Below the pieces are notes generated by a model, which was not told where the DNA came from, made no database searches, and saw nothing but the letters and a program-made list of their open reading frames with translations. Of a stretch of 49,094 nt of DNA, positions 38,002 to 45,751 are shown piece after piece. This DNA comes from Phycisphaerales bacterium (GTDB lineage Bacteria; Planctomycetota; Phycisphaerae; Phycisphaerales; UBA1924). The DNA lies in assembly GCA_020849105.1 (NCBI GenBank), contig JADLGW010000013.1, forward strand, positions 1-49,094, read 5' to 3'. Position numbers and translations under genes: made by a program. Numbering within the stretch: the stretch's first letter is position 1; the number at the start of each line of letters is the position of its first letter.

Positions 38002-38697
38002 ATGAGACTGTGCAAGTGCGTCGGGGTGCTCTGCGGCGTTGCGGTGGGGATTGGGATGGCCATCGCCGGTGGGTTCCTGACCGGGGAGCCCGCCCTGGCC
38101 CAGCCCGGGGTTCAGCCGGTCGCGAGCCCGCAGAAGATCGCGACCGTCGATGTGCTGAAGATCGTTGAACGCTATATCGGCAAGCCGGAACTGGCGACGG
38201 CCCGCACCGACCTGATCACCAAGTGGCAGGGCCAGATCGGGGCCGCCCAGGCCGAGCGGGACGCCATCGCCACGCAGGCTCGCGGCCTCCAGCCCAGCGA
38301 CCCGAAGATCCAGGAGTTGAGCGCCCAGTTCCAGCAGAAGGACGCCGACCTGCAGAGAATGTCCCAGCAGGCCCAGTCGGAGGTCGACACCATCGTCTCC
38401 CAGCACATGGTGCAGGGCTACGACGCCGCGAGGACGGCCGTCGGGGCCGCGGCCACCCGCGGCGGGTACACGCTGGTCCTGATGAGCCGCGCCGCCGCGG
38501 AGCCCATCAAGCCGCAGGACCAGAACATGGTCATCCAGCAGATGCTGGCGCGTTCCGTGGTCAGCGCCTCCGGCGTCGACGACCTGACCGAATCCATCAT
38601 CGCGGACATGAAACTCCCGCCGCTCCCCCAGGAAGCCGCGAACCCCGCGCCTCCGCCGGCGGCATCCCCCGCGGCCGCACCCCCGGGCCAGAAGTAG
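38002..38697 (+). CDS. OmpH/Skp-like periplasmic chaperone
   Basis: The 231-residue preprotein has a signal peptide (GVAVGIGMAIAGGFLTGEPALA) followed by IATVDVLKIVERY, the short N-terminal strand of OmpH/Skp proteins. A long coiled coil comes next (KWQGQIGAAQAERDAIATQA to VDTIVSQHMVQGYD), then the closing TRGGYTLVLMSRAAAEPI and VSASGVDDLTESIIADM strands. Skp-type trimers hold unfolded outer-membrane proteins in the periplasm; lpxA nearby agrees with an outer membrane. The last 25 residues are Pro/Ala-rich and overlap the end of lipB on the other strand by 101 bases. CGGAG lies about 7 bases before the ATG. Confidence 0.85.
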   Translation: MRLCKCVGVLCGVAVGIGMAIAGGFLTGEPALAQPGVQPVASPQKIATVDVLKIVERYIGKPELATARTDLITKWQGQIGAAQAERDAIATQARGLQPSDPKIQELSAQFQQKDADLQRMSQQAQSEVDTIVSQHMVQGYDAARTAVGAAATRGGYTLVLMSRAAAEPIKPQDQNMVIQQMLARSVVSASGVDDLTESIIADMKLPPLPQEAANPAPPPAASPAAAPPGQK

Positions 38698-39373
38698 CCC
38701 GTGTTGCCGCGGCACCGGCCGCGGCCCGCGAGATGCGGAGTGTCAGTTCCTCGGCCAGGGCGGCCCTGACGTGCCCGACCGCCGGGCACCCCGGGCCCAG
38801 CAGCCGCTCCATGCTTGTGACCTGTCGTCCGGTGAGCCCGCACGGCACGATCATGTCAAAGCGCGACAGGTCCGTCGTCACGTTCAGGGCCAGGCCGTGC
38901 ATGGACACCCAGCGCCGCACCCGGACGCCCATGGCGCACACCTTTGCATCGTCCACCCACACGCCGGGCGCGCCCGGGTCGCGTGCCCCGGTGATGCCGA
39001 ATCGCGCAACCGCGGCAATCACCGACGATTCGAGCAGCCGCATGTAGTCGTGCAGCCCCAGGTTGAGGGCGTTCAGGTCCAGGATCGGGTACGCAACGAT
39101 CTGCCCGGGCCCGTGGTAGGTAATGTCGCCGCCGCGGTCGCTGTGGACCAGGTCTATCCCCCGGGCGGCGAGGGCCCCGCGTCCGATGAGAAGGTTGGCG
39201 AACCCGGCTTCCCTGCGGCCCACGGTGATCACCGGGTCGTGCTCGACCAGGAGTATCCGGCCCTGCTCCGGGCGCCCGGCCTCGCGCGAGGCCAGCACCT
39301 CCGCAAGGTGGGCGCCCTGGGCCTCATACGCCGGCCCATACGCAAGACGCCCGAGATCGATCACACGGAGCAC
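38597..39373 (-). CDS. lipB: Octanoyl-[acyl carrier protein]:protein N-octanoyltransferase
   Basis: The 258-residue enzyme moves octanoate from acyl carrier protein to lipoyl domains, the first step of lipoate assembly. RGGDITYHGPGQ lies at residues 80-91. The catalytic pair is Lys144 (DDAKVCAMGVR) and Cys178 (IVPCGLTG). The conserved core ends near residue 210. The final 45 residues (SGPGVRPRGMPPAEARGSRL and on) are low-complexity and come from the antisense of the OmpH-like gene's 3' end, so the natural stop was probably lost and the frame now reads through 101 bases of its neighbour. The start is GTG with a TACACT box 5 bases upstream and no Shine-Dalgarno sequence. lipA is not in the window. 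Confidence 0.94.
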   Translation of the reverse strand: MLRVIDLGRLAYGPAYEAQGAHLAEVLASREAGRPEQGRILLVEHDPVITVGRREAGFANLLIGRGALAARGIDLVHSDRGGDITYHGPGQIVAYPILDLNALNLGLHDYMRLLESSVIAAVARFGITGARDPGAPGVWVDDAKVCAMGVRVRRWVSMHGLALNVTTDLSRFDMIVPCGLTGRQVTSMERLLGPGCPAVGHVRAALAEELTLRISRAAAGAAATRATSGPGVRPRGMPPAEARGSRLPGGAAGVSCPR

Positions 39374-39378
39374 CCGGA

Positions 39379-39384
39379 AGTGTA
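39379..39384 (-). promoter_or_regulatory. -10-like box TACACT before lipB
   Basis: On the minus strand TACACT is followed by TTCCGG-type spacing and the GTG at 39373; the gap is 5 bases. Confidence 0.4.
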
Positions 39385-39460
39385 GGGAAAGCAGCGCGGG
39401 CGTTACACGGGGTCGTGCCCGGCGCGTGCCGGATCCGGCCGCTCTCCCGATACCAGTTCC

Positions 39461-39466
39461 TACGAT
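39461..39466 (+). promoter_or_regulatory. -10-like box TACGAT before lpxA
   Basis: TACGAT is followed by CCCCGCCC and the ATG at 39475, an 8-base gap with no ribosome site. Confidence 0.45.
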
Positions 39467-39474
39467 CCCCGCCC

Positions 39475-40293
39475 ATGCCGACGATCCACTCCACGGCCAT
39501 CGTTGACCCCACGTGCGACCTCGCGCCCGATGTCGAGATCGGCCCCGGCTGCGTGCTCTCGGGCGGGGTGCGCCTCGCGGCCGGCGTCCGCCTCGTCGGG
39601 AACGTCTACCTTTCAGGCCCGCTGACCGTCGGCACGGGCACGATCCTCTACCCCTTCGTCTGCCTCGGCTTCCCCGGTCAGGATTACAAGTTCAAGCCGG
39701 GCGATCCCACGCCGGGTGTTGCCATCGGGGCCGACTGCATTCTTCGCGAGCACGTCACTGTTCACGCCGCCACAAGGCCCGACCGTCCGACGACCGTGGG
39801 CGACAGGGTCATGATGATGGTGGGCAGCCACGTCGGGCACGACGGGCGGCTCGGGAGCAACACGATCCTGGTCAACGGCGCTCTCCTGGCCGGGCACTCG
39901 GAGGTCGGGGACGGCGCGATCCTCTCGGCCGGGACACTGGTCCACCAGTTCACCCGCGTTGGGCGCCTTGCGATGATGCAGGGCGACTCCGCGGTGTCCA
40001 TGGACGTGCCGCCCTTCTGCCTGGCCCACGGGCACAACTCGATCATCGGGATCAACCTCGTCGGCCTGCGCCGTTCGGGGATGGACCGCGCGCACATCAC
40101 GAAGGTCCGCGAGGCTTTTCGCCTCGCCCTCCGCCGTCCGATGAGCAAGCCCGAGCGGATCGCCCTGCTCGAAGACCTCGGGCGCGACTGCCCGCCCGTG
40201 ATGGAACTGGCCCGGTTCGTGGCGGAAGCCAAGAAACTGGCGCTGCCCCGGCAGGCCCGCATCGGCGGTGAGAACGACGAAGTGGAGACGTAG
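39475..40293 (+). CDS. lpxA: UDP-N-acetylglucosamine O-acyltransferase
   Basis: The 272-residue product is a left-handed beta-helix acyltransferase. Hexapeptide repeats run from about residue 8 to 185 (IVDPTCDLAPDVEIGPGCVL, GAILSAGTLVHQFTRVG). The catalytic His is probably His122 in VGSHVGHDGRLG, aligned with the AHIAHD site of E. coli LpxA. HNSIIGINLVGLRRSGM begins the helical C-terminal domain that binds acyl carrier protein. The enzyme starts lipid A synthesis by acylating UDP-GlcNAc, so the organism is expected to have an outer membrane with LPS or a relative. Length is near the usual 262. The ATG at 39475 is preferred to the longer frame because a TACGAT box lies directly before it. Other lpx genes are not in the window. 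Confidence 0.94.
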   Translation: MPTIHSTAIVDPTCDLAPDVEIGPGCVLSGGVRLAAGVRLVGNVYLSGPLTVGTGTILYPFVCLGFPGQDYKFKPGDPTPGVAIGADCILREHVTVHAATRPDRPTTVGDRVMMMVGSHVGHDGRLGSNTILVNGALLAGHSEVGDGAILSAGTLVHQFTRVGRLAMMQGDSAVSMDVPPFCLAHGHNSIIGINLVGLRRSGMDRAHITKVREAFRLALRRPMSKPERIALLEDLGRDCPPVMELARFVAEAKKLALPRQARIGGENDEVET

Positions 40294-40357
40294 CGAAGGC
40301 GAGTGCGAAGCCAGAAGCACCCGGACGTTCAAGCGCCCGCTCTCTCCGCACGCCCCG

Positions 40358-40363
40358 TAGACT
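40358..40363 (+). promoter_or_regulatory. -10-like box TAGACT before the MBL hydrolase gene
   Basis: TAGACT is followed by ACAGCCCC and the ATG at 40372, an 8-base gap with no ribosome site. Confidence 0.45.
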
Positions 40364-40371
40364 ACAGCCCC

Positions 40372-41199
40372 ATGGATGGGCCCAGCCCCGCCTCAATGTG
40401 CGTCCTGGCCAGCGGCTCCGGCGGCAACTGCACCGTGATCGCGGTGGGCGATGGCGACGCCCGCCGCGTCATGCTCATCGATGCCGGCCTCTCTCCCCGG
40501 CGCACCCGCCGCCTGCTCGGGGACCTGGACCTTTCGATGGAGCAGGTCCGGGTGGTCCTGCTCACCCACCTGGATACGGACCACTGGCGCTGGTCCTGGC
40601 GCGGGGAACTTCCGGAGGCGGCCCGTGTGTTCCTCTCCGGGACGCACCTGGCGGCCGGCCGCCGCGCCGGATGGCTCCCCCCTTCCGCCTCCGCGTGGGA
40701 CGGTGACTTTGAGGCCATGAACGGTGTGGGCGTCCGCCCGCTCCACATGGACCACGACGACCTGGGCGTTTCCGCCTTCCGCATTGAGATCGGCGGCGGC
40801 ACCCTCGGCTTTGCCACCGACCTGGGTCGCGTCACCGCGCCGCTGATCGAACTGCTCCGCGGTGTGGAGGTCCTGGCGATCGAGTCGAACTATTGCACGC
40901 GGATGCAGGTCGGCTCCGCCCGGCCGTGGTTCCTCAAGAAGCGGATCATGGGCGGGCGCGGGCACCTTTCCAATGACGAAGCCGCCCGCGCGGTGGAGGC
41001 CATCGCCCCGCGTCGCCACGTCGTCTTCCTTCACCTGTCCAGGGAGTGCAACCGCCCCTCGTTGGTCGCGGACCTGCACCGCGGCGGTGATTACGAGTTC
41101 ACGATCAGCGAGCAGTTCGCCCCCACCCGCTGGGTCCGGTTGACGCGGACCCCCGCCGCGCAGGTCTATCCCCGGTCGCTGTGGGAAGCGCCGCGGTGA
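40372..41199 (+). CDS. Metallo-beta-lactamase-fold hydrolase (YycJ/WalJ-like)
   Basis: The 275-residue soluble product opens CVLASGSGGNCTVIAV, typical of the YycJ/WalJ branch of the MBL fold. The metal motif is LLTHLDTDHWRW, where the usual HxHxDH reads HLDTDH, so the first two His are changed to His and Asp. Further ligands would be the Asp in GFATDLGRV and the His in HVVFLHLSRECNRP. Members of this branch are exonuclease-like. The variant first motif makes activity less certain. Its end overlaps the next gene by 19 bases, which suggests coupled translation through the run MBL hydrolase, methyltransferase, rsfS, aroB. Confidence 0.85.
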   Translation: MDGPSPASMCVLASGSGGNCTVIAVGDGDARRVMLIDAGLSPRRTRRLLGDLDLSMEQVRVVLLTHLDTDHWRWSWRGELPEAARVFLSGTHLAAGRRAGWLPPSASAWDGDFEAMNGVGVRPLHMDHDDLGVSAFRIEIGGGTLGFATDLGRVTAPLIELLRGVEVLAIESNYCTRMQVGSARPWFLKKRIMGGRGHLSNDEAARAVEAIAPRRHVVFLHLSRECNRPSLVADLHRGGDYEFTISEQFAPTRWVRLTRTPAAQVYPRSLWEAPR

Positions 41200-41948
41200 C
41201 CTTCTGGCGTCTGCCTCGCCTGGCGCGGGTCCGCAGGCGGGTCGTCGTGGACGGAGTGCGCTACGCCGAGGCAACGGCAGAACCCCTGGAACGGGCCCTC
41301 TCCGGGCGCGGCCGCGGGTTCAAGGAATACCGCGTCACCTTCCCGGATGCCTCGCGCATGCGCATCCGCGCGACGGCCCGGCGCGAGTTCGCCGACCTCA
41401 GCGGCGCCCGTCTCCTGGATGCCCTCCGTCCTGCGGGGCACGCCGTTCGCCCCGGCATGAGGGCCCTGGTCCTTCGCGGCGGGACCGGGTACATGGGCCG
41501 CTGGCTCTCCGCGCAGGTCGGCCCGTCGGGGGCAGTTGTCTCCATCGAGCCGGATGAGGAGGCCGCCCGATTCGCGCAGCGGCGCTACCGCATGCTCAAC
41601 GTGTCGTACGAGCACGGCTGGCTGGAGGCCCTGCGGGGCGAGGCGGACGGCTCCTTCGACGTTGTGATCGCGCTGGAGGCCGCCTGGGTTGGAGATGACC
41701 CGGCCGCGATCGTGCGTGAAGGCTGGCGACTCGTCGCGGAGGAAGGGTGCCTGCTCTTCGGCGGTCCCGCCGCCGGGGATGCGAACATGGAGGGCCCGCT
41801 CCCGATGTCGCCCCCCACCCTGCACGCGATCCTGACGCGGGCGCTGCCGGAGCCGCTGCCGGCGGAGCCCCAGGCCGAGCCGACCGACGCGCCAGCCTGG
41901 GTGGTCGCGTTGATCCGCCGCCGGCCCCCGGATGCGCAGGACCATTGA
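41181..41948 (+). CDS. Class I SAM-dependent methyltransferase-like protein
   Basis: The GTG at 41181 lies inside the end of the MBL gene. The 255-residue product has a SAM-binding core: GMRALVLRGGTGYMGRWLSA (motif I has GGTGYMG, not the usual GxGxG), the acidic strand end AVVSIEPDEEAARFAQ, and FDVVIALEAAWVGDDP as motif IV. The N-terminal 85 residues (RRVVVDGVRYAEATAEPLER, FKEYRVTFPDASRM) are a separate small domain. The substrate is unknown. The end is Pro-rich (EPLPAEPQAEPTDAPA). It is sandwiched in a tight run with the MBL hydrolase and rsfS, so a role in RNA or ribosome modification is possible but not shown. Confidence 0.75.
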   Translation: MGSAAVTFWRLPRLARVRRRVVVDGVRYAEATAEPLERALSGRGRGFKEYRVTFPDASRMRIRATARREFADLSGARLLDALRPAGHAVRPGMRALVLRGGTGYMGRWLSAQVGPSGAVVSIEPDEEAARFAQRRYRMLNVSYEHGWLEALRGEADGSFDVVIALEAAWVGDDPAAIVREGWRLVAEEGCLLFGGPAAGDANMEGPLPMSPPTLHAILTRALPEPLPAEPQAEPTDAPAWVVALIRRRPPDAQDH

Positions 41949-41953
41949 CCGCC

Positions 41954-41959
41954 TACGCT
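41954..41959 (+). promoter_or_regulatory. -10-like box TACGCT before rsfS
   Basis: TACGCT ends 11 bases before the ATG at 41971, just after the methyltransferase stop at 41948. It supports the shorter rsfS start. Confidence 0.35.
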
Positions 41960-41970
41960 TGGCCTTGCTC

Positions 41971-42414
41971 ATGGCGAAAACGGCACGAAAAACGGGCGCG
42001 GCCCGCAGGAAACAGGAACACCCGCTCGACAGGGCGCGGGCGTTCGCCATCGCCGCGGCCCGGCTTCTCGAAGACGACAAGTGCACGGACATCACGCTGC
42101 TGGAGGTCACCGGCATCAGCCAGGTCACGGATTTCATCCTGATCGGCAGCGGCACGTCGGAACGCCAGATGCGCAGCGTCCTCGGGCACGTCGAGGACCT
42201 GGGCGCGCAGACCGGCTTCCAGCCCTTCCGCACCAGTACCGACGAGCGGGCCTCGTGGTTGCTTGCGGACTTCGTCCACGTTGTGGTCCACCTCTTCGAG
42301 CCCAACACCCGCGCCCACTACGACCTCGAGATGCTCTGGGGCGATGCCCCGCGGCTGAAGTGGCAACGCCCGAGGACGCGCGCGGGCGGGGCCCCCGTGC
42401 CGCAGAAGAGTTAG
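41971..42414 (+). CDS. rsfS: Ribosomal silencing factor RsfS
   Basis: The 147-residue product belongs to the RsfS/Iojap family, which binds L14 on the large ribosomal subunit and blocks subunit joining when nutrients are short. The family core is clear: FAIAAARLLEDDKCTDITLL, GISQVTDFILIGSGTSERQM, WLLADFVHVVVHLFEP and RAHYDLEMLWGDAP. The start is uncertain: an in-frame ATG at 41932 overlaps the previous gene by 17 bases, while the ATG at 41971 begins MAKTARKTG and has a TACGCT box nearby; I prefer the latter. The basic ends (KTARKTGAARRK, RPRTRAGG) fit ribosome contact. aroB begins 3 bases after its stop. Confidence 0.92.
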   Translation: MAKTARKTGAARRKQEHPLDRARAFAIAAARLLEDDKCTDITLLEVTGISQVTDFILIGSGTSERQMRSVLGHVEDLGAQTGFQPFRTSTDERASWLLADFVHVVVHLFEPNTRAHYDLEMLWGDAPRLKWQRPRTRAGGAPVPQKS

Positions 42415-42417
42415 CCC

Positions 42418-43560
42418 GTGCGCCGGGTGCATGTTGCCGCGGGCCCCGGATACGACGTGCTGATCGGCCCCGGGCTCCTCGCCGGCCTCGGTAAACACCT
42501 CGCCCCGCTGCTGCCCCGCCCGCCCAGCCGCGTAACCCTGTTCTTCGACGCCGGCCTGCCGGAGGACCTGGCCGTTGGCGCCGTCGGCGGGCTGGCCGGC
42601 GCGCTCGGCTGCGAGGGCTCCGCGGTCCGAGTCATCACGAGCGAGCGGCGAAAGACCCTGGAGGCCGTGGAGGAGTGCGCCCTGGCCCTCTCGGAGGCCC
42701 GTCACGAACGGGGCGACCCGGTCATCGCGCTCGGGGGTGGAATCCTGAGTGACCTTATCGGCTTCACCGCCGCCACCTACCACCGCGGCGTGCCGTGGGT
42801 GGCCTGCCCGACCACGCTGCTCGGCATGGTGGACGCCGCGATCGGCGGCAAGACAGCGGTCAATCTCCCCACCGGCAACCGCCACGGCGGCCTGCTCAAG
42901 AACATGGTCGGCGCGTTCCACCAGCCCCTGCTGGTGGCGGCGGACGTTGCCATGCTCGGCACGCTTCCGGCCCGCGAGTTCCGCGCGGGACTCGCCGAGT
43001 GCATCAAGCACGGGATGCTTTCCGGCGGTTTCGGCGACCCGGGACTCGCGGACTGGACGGGCGCGAACATGGGTGCGGCACTGACCCGCGATGCCGCGAC
43101 GCTCGAGGAACTCATCGGCCGGAACACTGCCGTCAAGGCCGCGGTTGTTGCCGGTGACGAGCGCGAGGACAGCGATCTCCGCGCCCTGCTCAACCTCGGC
43201 CATACGTTCGCTCACGCCATCGAGGCGCTGCCCGCGGCCCTGCCCTCCGGCGAGCCGCTGATCCACGGCGAGGCGGTCGCCCTCGGACTCATCGCCGCCG
43301 CCGCCGCCGGCGCTTCCCTCGGTCTCGCACCTTTGGAGATCAAGTCGGGCGCTCGTGACCTGATCGCCCGGGCCGGGCTTCCCGTGACGGCGGCGCTCCC
43401 CGGTGACGACCGCCTGTTTCCCCTGATGCTCCAGGACAAGAAGGTGCGGGGCCGCCGCCTTCGCCTCATACTCCCGCGTGACGGGGCCCGCTGTGAAGTC
43501 ATCACGGACCCGCCGCCGGGCGCCGTGGCCGCGGGCTGGGCGGCGATCCGCCAGGGCTGA
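42418..43560 (+). CDS. aroB: 3-dehydroquinate synthase
   Basis: The 380-residue enzyme turns DAHP into 3-dehydroquinate, step two of the shikimate pathway, using NAD and a divalent metal. Motifs: GDPVIALGGGILSDLIGFTA for NAD binding, the core RGVPWVACPTTLLGMVDAAI followed by GGKTAVN, the metal ligands in EFRAGLAECIKHGM (Glu), LNLGHTFAHAIE (His) and HGEAVALGL (His), and MLQDKKVRGRRLRLILP near the end. Length is normal. The start is a GTG 3 bases after rsfS, so translation is probably coupled. The pairing with rsfS has no known functional reason. Confidence 0.95.
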   Translation: MRRVHVAAGPGYDVLIGPGLLAGLGKHLAPLLPRPPSRVTLFFDAGLPEDLAVGAVGGLAGALGCEGSAVRVITSERRKTLEAVEECALALSEARHERGDPVIALGGGILSDLIGFTAATYHRGVPWVACPTTLLGMVDAAIGGKTAVNLPTGNRHGGLLKNMVGAFHQPLLVAADVAMLGTLPAREFRAGLAECIKHGMLSGGFGDPGLADWTGANMGAALTRDAATLEELIGRNTAVKAAVVAGDEREDSDLRALLNLGHTFAHAIEALPAALPSGEPLIHGEAVALGLIAAAAAGASLGLAPLEIKSGARDLIARAGLPVTAALPGDDRLFPLMLQDKKVRGRRLRLILPRDGARCEVITDPPPGAVAAGWAAIRQG

Positions 43561-43612
43561 ACTCACCCCGGTTCCTGAAACGTTCGACGTACACTCCGTG
43601 CCCGGAGCCCCC

Positions 43613-45679
43613 ATGCCCCCCGCCACGGTTGCGCACTACGTCGTCGAGCGCGAACTGGGGCGCGGCGCCATGGGCGTCGTCCTGCTTGCACATGACACCA
43701 AACTCGGGCGGCAGGTCGCCATCAAGTCGCTCCCCGACTCCTTCATCCACAACGAGGCCCGCCGGCAGCGCTTCGAGCGCGAGTCGCGCATCCTCGCCAC
43801 GATCAACCACCCCAACGTCGCCGCCATCTACGGGCTTGAGGAGGAGCAGGGGCAGGCCTTCCTCATCCTCGAACTCGCCGAGGGCCGCACCCTGACGGAG
43901 CGCCTGCACGACCCGGCCCCGCCCGCGCTCGATGAAACACTCTGGATCATGCGGCAGATCGCGGCGGGCCTGGACGCCGCCCACGGCCACGGCATCGTTC
44001 ATCGCGACCTGAAGCCCGACAACGTGAAGGTCCGCCCCGACGGTGTTGTGAAGATCCTGGACTTCGGCATCGCGCACGCGGGCCTGCAGCAGACGCTGGG
44101 GGCGGACCACGACAGCGCCACCATCGTCGCCCCACCGCCGGAAACGACGCCGGGCGCGGTGCTCGGCACGCCCGGCTACATGAGCCCGGAACAGGTCCGC
44201 GGCCAGCACGCGGGCCCGCCCGCGGACACCTGGGCCTTCGGCTGCGTGCTGTTCGAGTGCCTCGCCGGCCGTCCGCCGTTTGACGGCCCGACCCAGGCCG
44301 ATCTTTTTGCGGCCACGCTCGTCGCGGAGCCGCAGTGGTCGCACCTGCCCCCGTCCACGCCCGGCCAGGTCGTCGAACTCATCCGCCGCTGCCTGCGGAA
44401 ACAACCCGACGAGCGGCCGGACCGCATCGCCACGGTCGGCGGTGAACTGGAGCGTGTCCTGACGGCGCTCCGTGTGAGCCCGGCAAGCCTTGCAGCGCCG
44501 GTCGCGCCGGCCCGCCCGCCCCGTCCGTTGCCGGCCGCGACACCGCTCGTCGGGCGGCAGACCGATGCCGCTCACCTGCTCGCCATGCTCGGATCCGCGC
44601 GGGTCGTCACCATCCTCGGCCCGCACGGCGTCGGCAAGACCGCACTGGCGATCGCGGCCGCGGGACAGGCCGCGGGGTTCACGGCCTGCTGGTGTCCGCT
44701 GGCGCCCATCCCCGATCCCGCATACGTCCGTGGCGCGATTGCGCGGGCCCTGGGCGGCGCGGACGGGGCCGCGCCGCCGGCCCTTATCGCGGACCGGCCC
44801 GTCCTGCTGGTGCTCGACGGTGTGCAGCACGCGGCCGGAACCTGTGCCGCGGTCGCCGCGGAGATCGCGGCGGCGTGCCCGAACGGGCGTGTTCTGTGCA
44901 CGGGGCTCTCGCCGCTGGGCGTGCGCGGGGAGGGCGTGCACGCCCTTGGGCCGCTGGCCGCACCGTCACCCGATGAGGACGGGGCGCGGTTCGAGGCGGC
45001 GGCGCTGTTCCTGACGCGCGCCCGCGCGGCCGTGCCGGGCTTCGCGCCGGACGCCGAGGACGCCGCACGGATCGCCGCCCTGTGCCGCCTGTTCCGGGGG
45101 GTGCCGCTGGCGGTTGAACTCGCGGCCGGGGCGCTGCCGCTCTTGCCCGTGGCGAAGATGCACGAGCGGTTGTTCCAGCGGGCCCGCCTGCTCGGTCACG
45201 CGCCGATCTTCGAGCAGATCGTCGACCTCGCCGTCGAGTGGCGGTTTGACCTGCTCTCGGCACCCGAGCGGGGCGTGGTCAAGCGCCTCTCGGTGTTCCC
45301 CGGCGGGGCGACGCTGCGGGCGCTGGCAGCCGTGTGCGGCGCCGACGATTCAATGCCCGACCCGCGCGACGACTCGCCGTTTGGCCCGCCGCCGACCGTG
45401 ACGGAGCGGAGGTTCCACGAGGTGCTCGGCGGCCTGGTCCGCGCGTCGATGGTGCGAGAGGAGGCGGGCCCGCGCTGGTCGCTCGCGACGCCGATCGCGC
45501 AGTTCGCCGCCGCTCGGCTCGCGGCCGCTGGTGAGACGCCGGCGGCTTCGGCCCGGTTCGCGGCGTACTTCCGGGCGCTGCGCGAGCAGGCGACGCCGCG
45601 GCTTGGCGGGCCGACCGGCGACGCGTGGCGCTCGCGCCTCGACGACGAGTTCGCGAATGTGTACGAGCCCCGAGCGTAA
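43613..45679 (+). CDS. Ser/Thr protein kinase fused to an NB-ARC/STAND-like NTPase, C-terminus apparently truncated
   Basis: The 688-residue product has a Hanks-type kinase (residues 8-285): GRGAMG loop, Lys38, catalytic HRDLKPDN with Asp132, DFG with Asp150, and GTPGYMSPE. A Pro/Ala linker leads to an NTPase with Walker A GPHGVGKT at 336-343, VLLVLDGV as Walker B, and a winged region with the phrases GVPLAVELAAGALPLLP and LSAPERGVVKRLSVFPGGAT, as in AfsR/LuxR-type STAND proteins. In that group the next residues normally begin a TPR array (EFxNLRAAL-like). Here the chain stops at RLDDEFANVYEPRA, so the repeat sensor is missing, probably by deletion or frameshift. No membrane segment is present. 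The ATG at 43613 has GGAG five bases upstream. Confidence 0.88.
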   Translation: MPPATVAHYVVERELGRGAMGVVLLAHDTKLGRQVAIKSLPDSFIHNEARRQRFERESRILATINHPNVAAIYGLEEEQGQAFLILELAEGRTLTERLHDPAPPALDETLWIMRQIAAGLDAAHGHGIVHRDLKPDNVKVRPDGVVKILDFGIAHAGLQQTLGADHDSATIVAPPPETTPGAVLGTPGYMSPEQVRGQHAGPPADTWAFGCVLFECLAGRPPFDGPTQADLFAATLVAEPQWSHLPPSTPGQVVELIRRCLRKQPDERPDRIATVGGELERVLTALRVSPASLAAPVAPARPPRPLPAATPLVGRQTDAAHLLAMLGSARVVTILGPHGVGKTALAIAAAGQAAGFTACWCPLAPIPDPAYVRGAIARALGGADGAAPPALIADRPVLLVLDGVQHAAGTCAAVAAEIAAACPNGRVLCTGLSPLGVRGEGVHALGPLAAPSPDEDGARFEAAALFLTRARAAVPGFAPDAEDAARIAALCRLFRGVPLAVELAAGALPLLPVAKMHERLFQRARLLGHAPIFEQIVDLAVEWRFDLLSAPERGVVKRLSVFPGGATLRALAAVCGADDSMPDPRDDSPFGPPPTVTERRFHEVLGGLVRASMVREEAGPRWSLATPIAQFAAARLAAAGETPAASARFAAYFRALREQATPRLGGPTGDAWRSRLDDEFANVYEPRA

Positions 45680-45739
45680 GCAGGCCGGATTTCGTCACAC
45701 AATCTCGTCGCCAGCATCCGGGCTTGCCGGGCAGCGCGG

Positions 45740-45745
45740 TACGCT
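45740..45745 (+). promoter_or_regulatory. -10-like box TACGCT before the S9 peptidase gene
   Basis: TACGCT is followed by GCCCGC and the ATG at 45752, a 6-base gap with no ribosome site. Confidence 0.45.
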
Positions 45746-45751
45746 GCCCGC

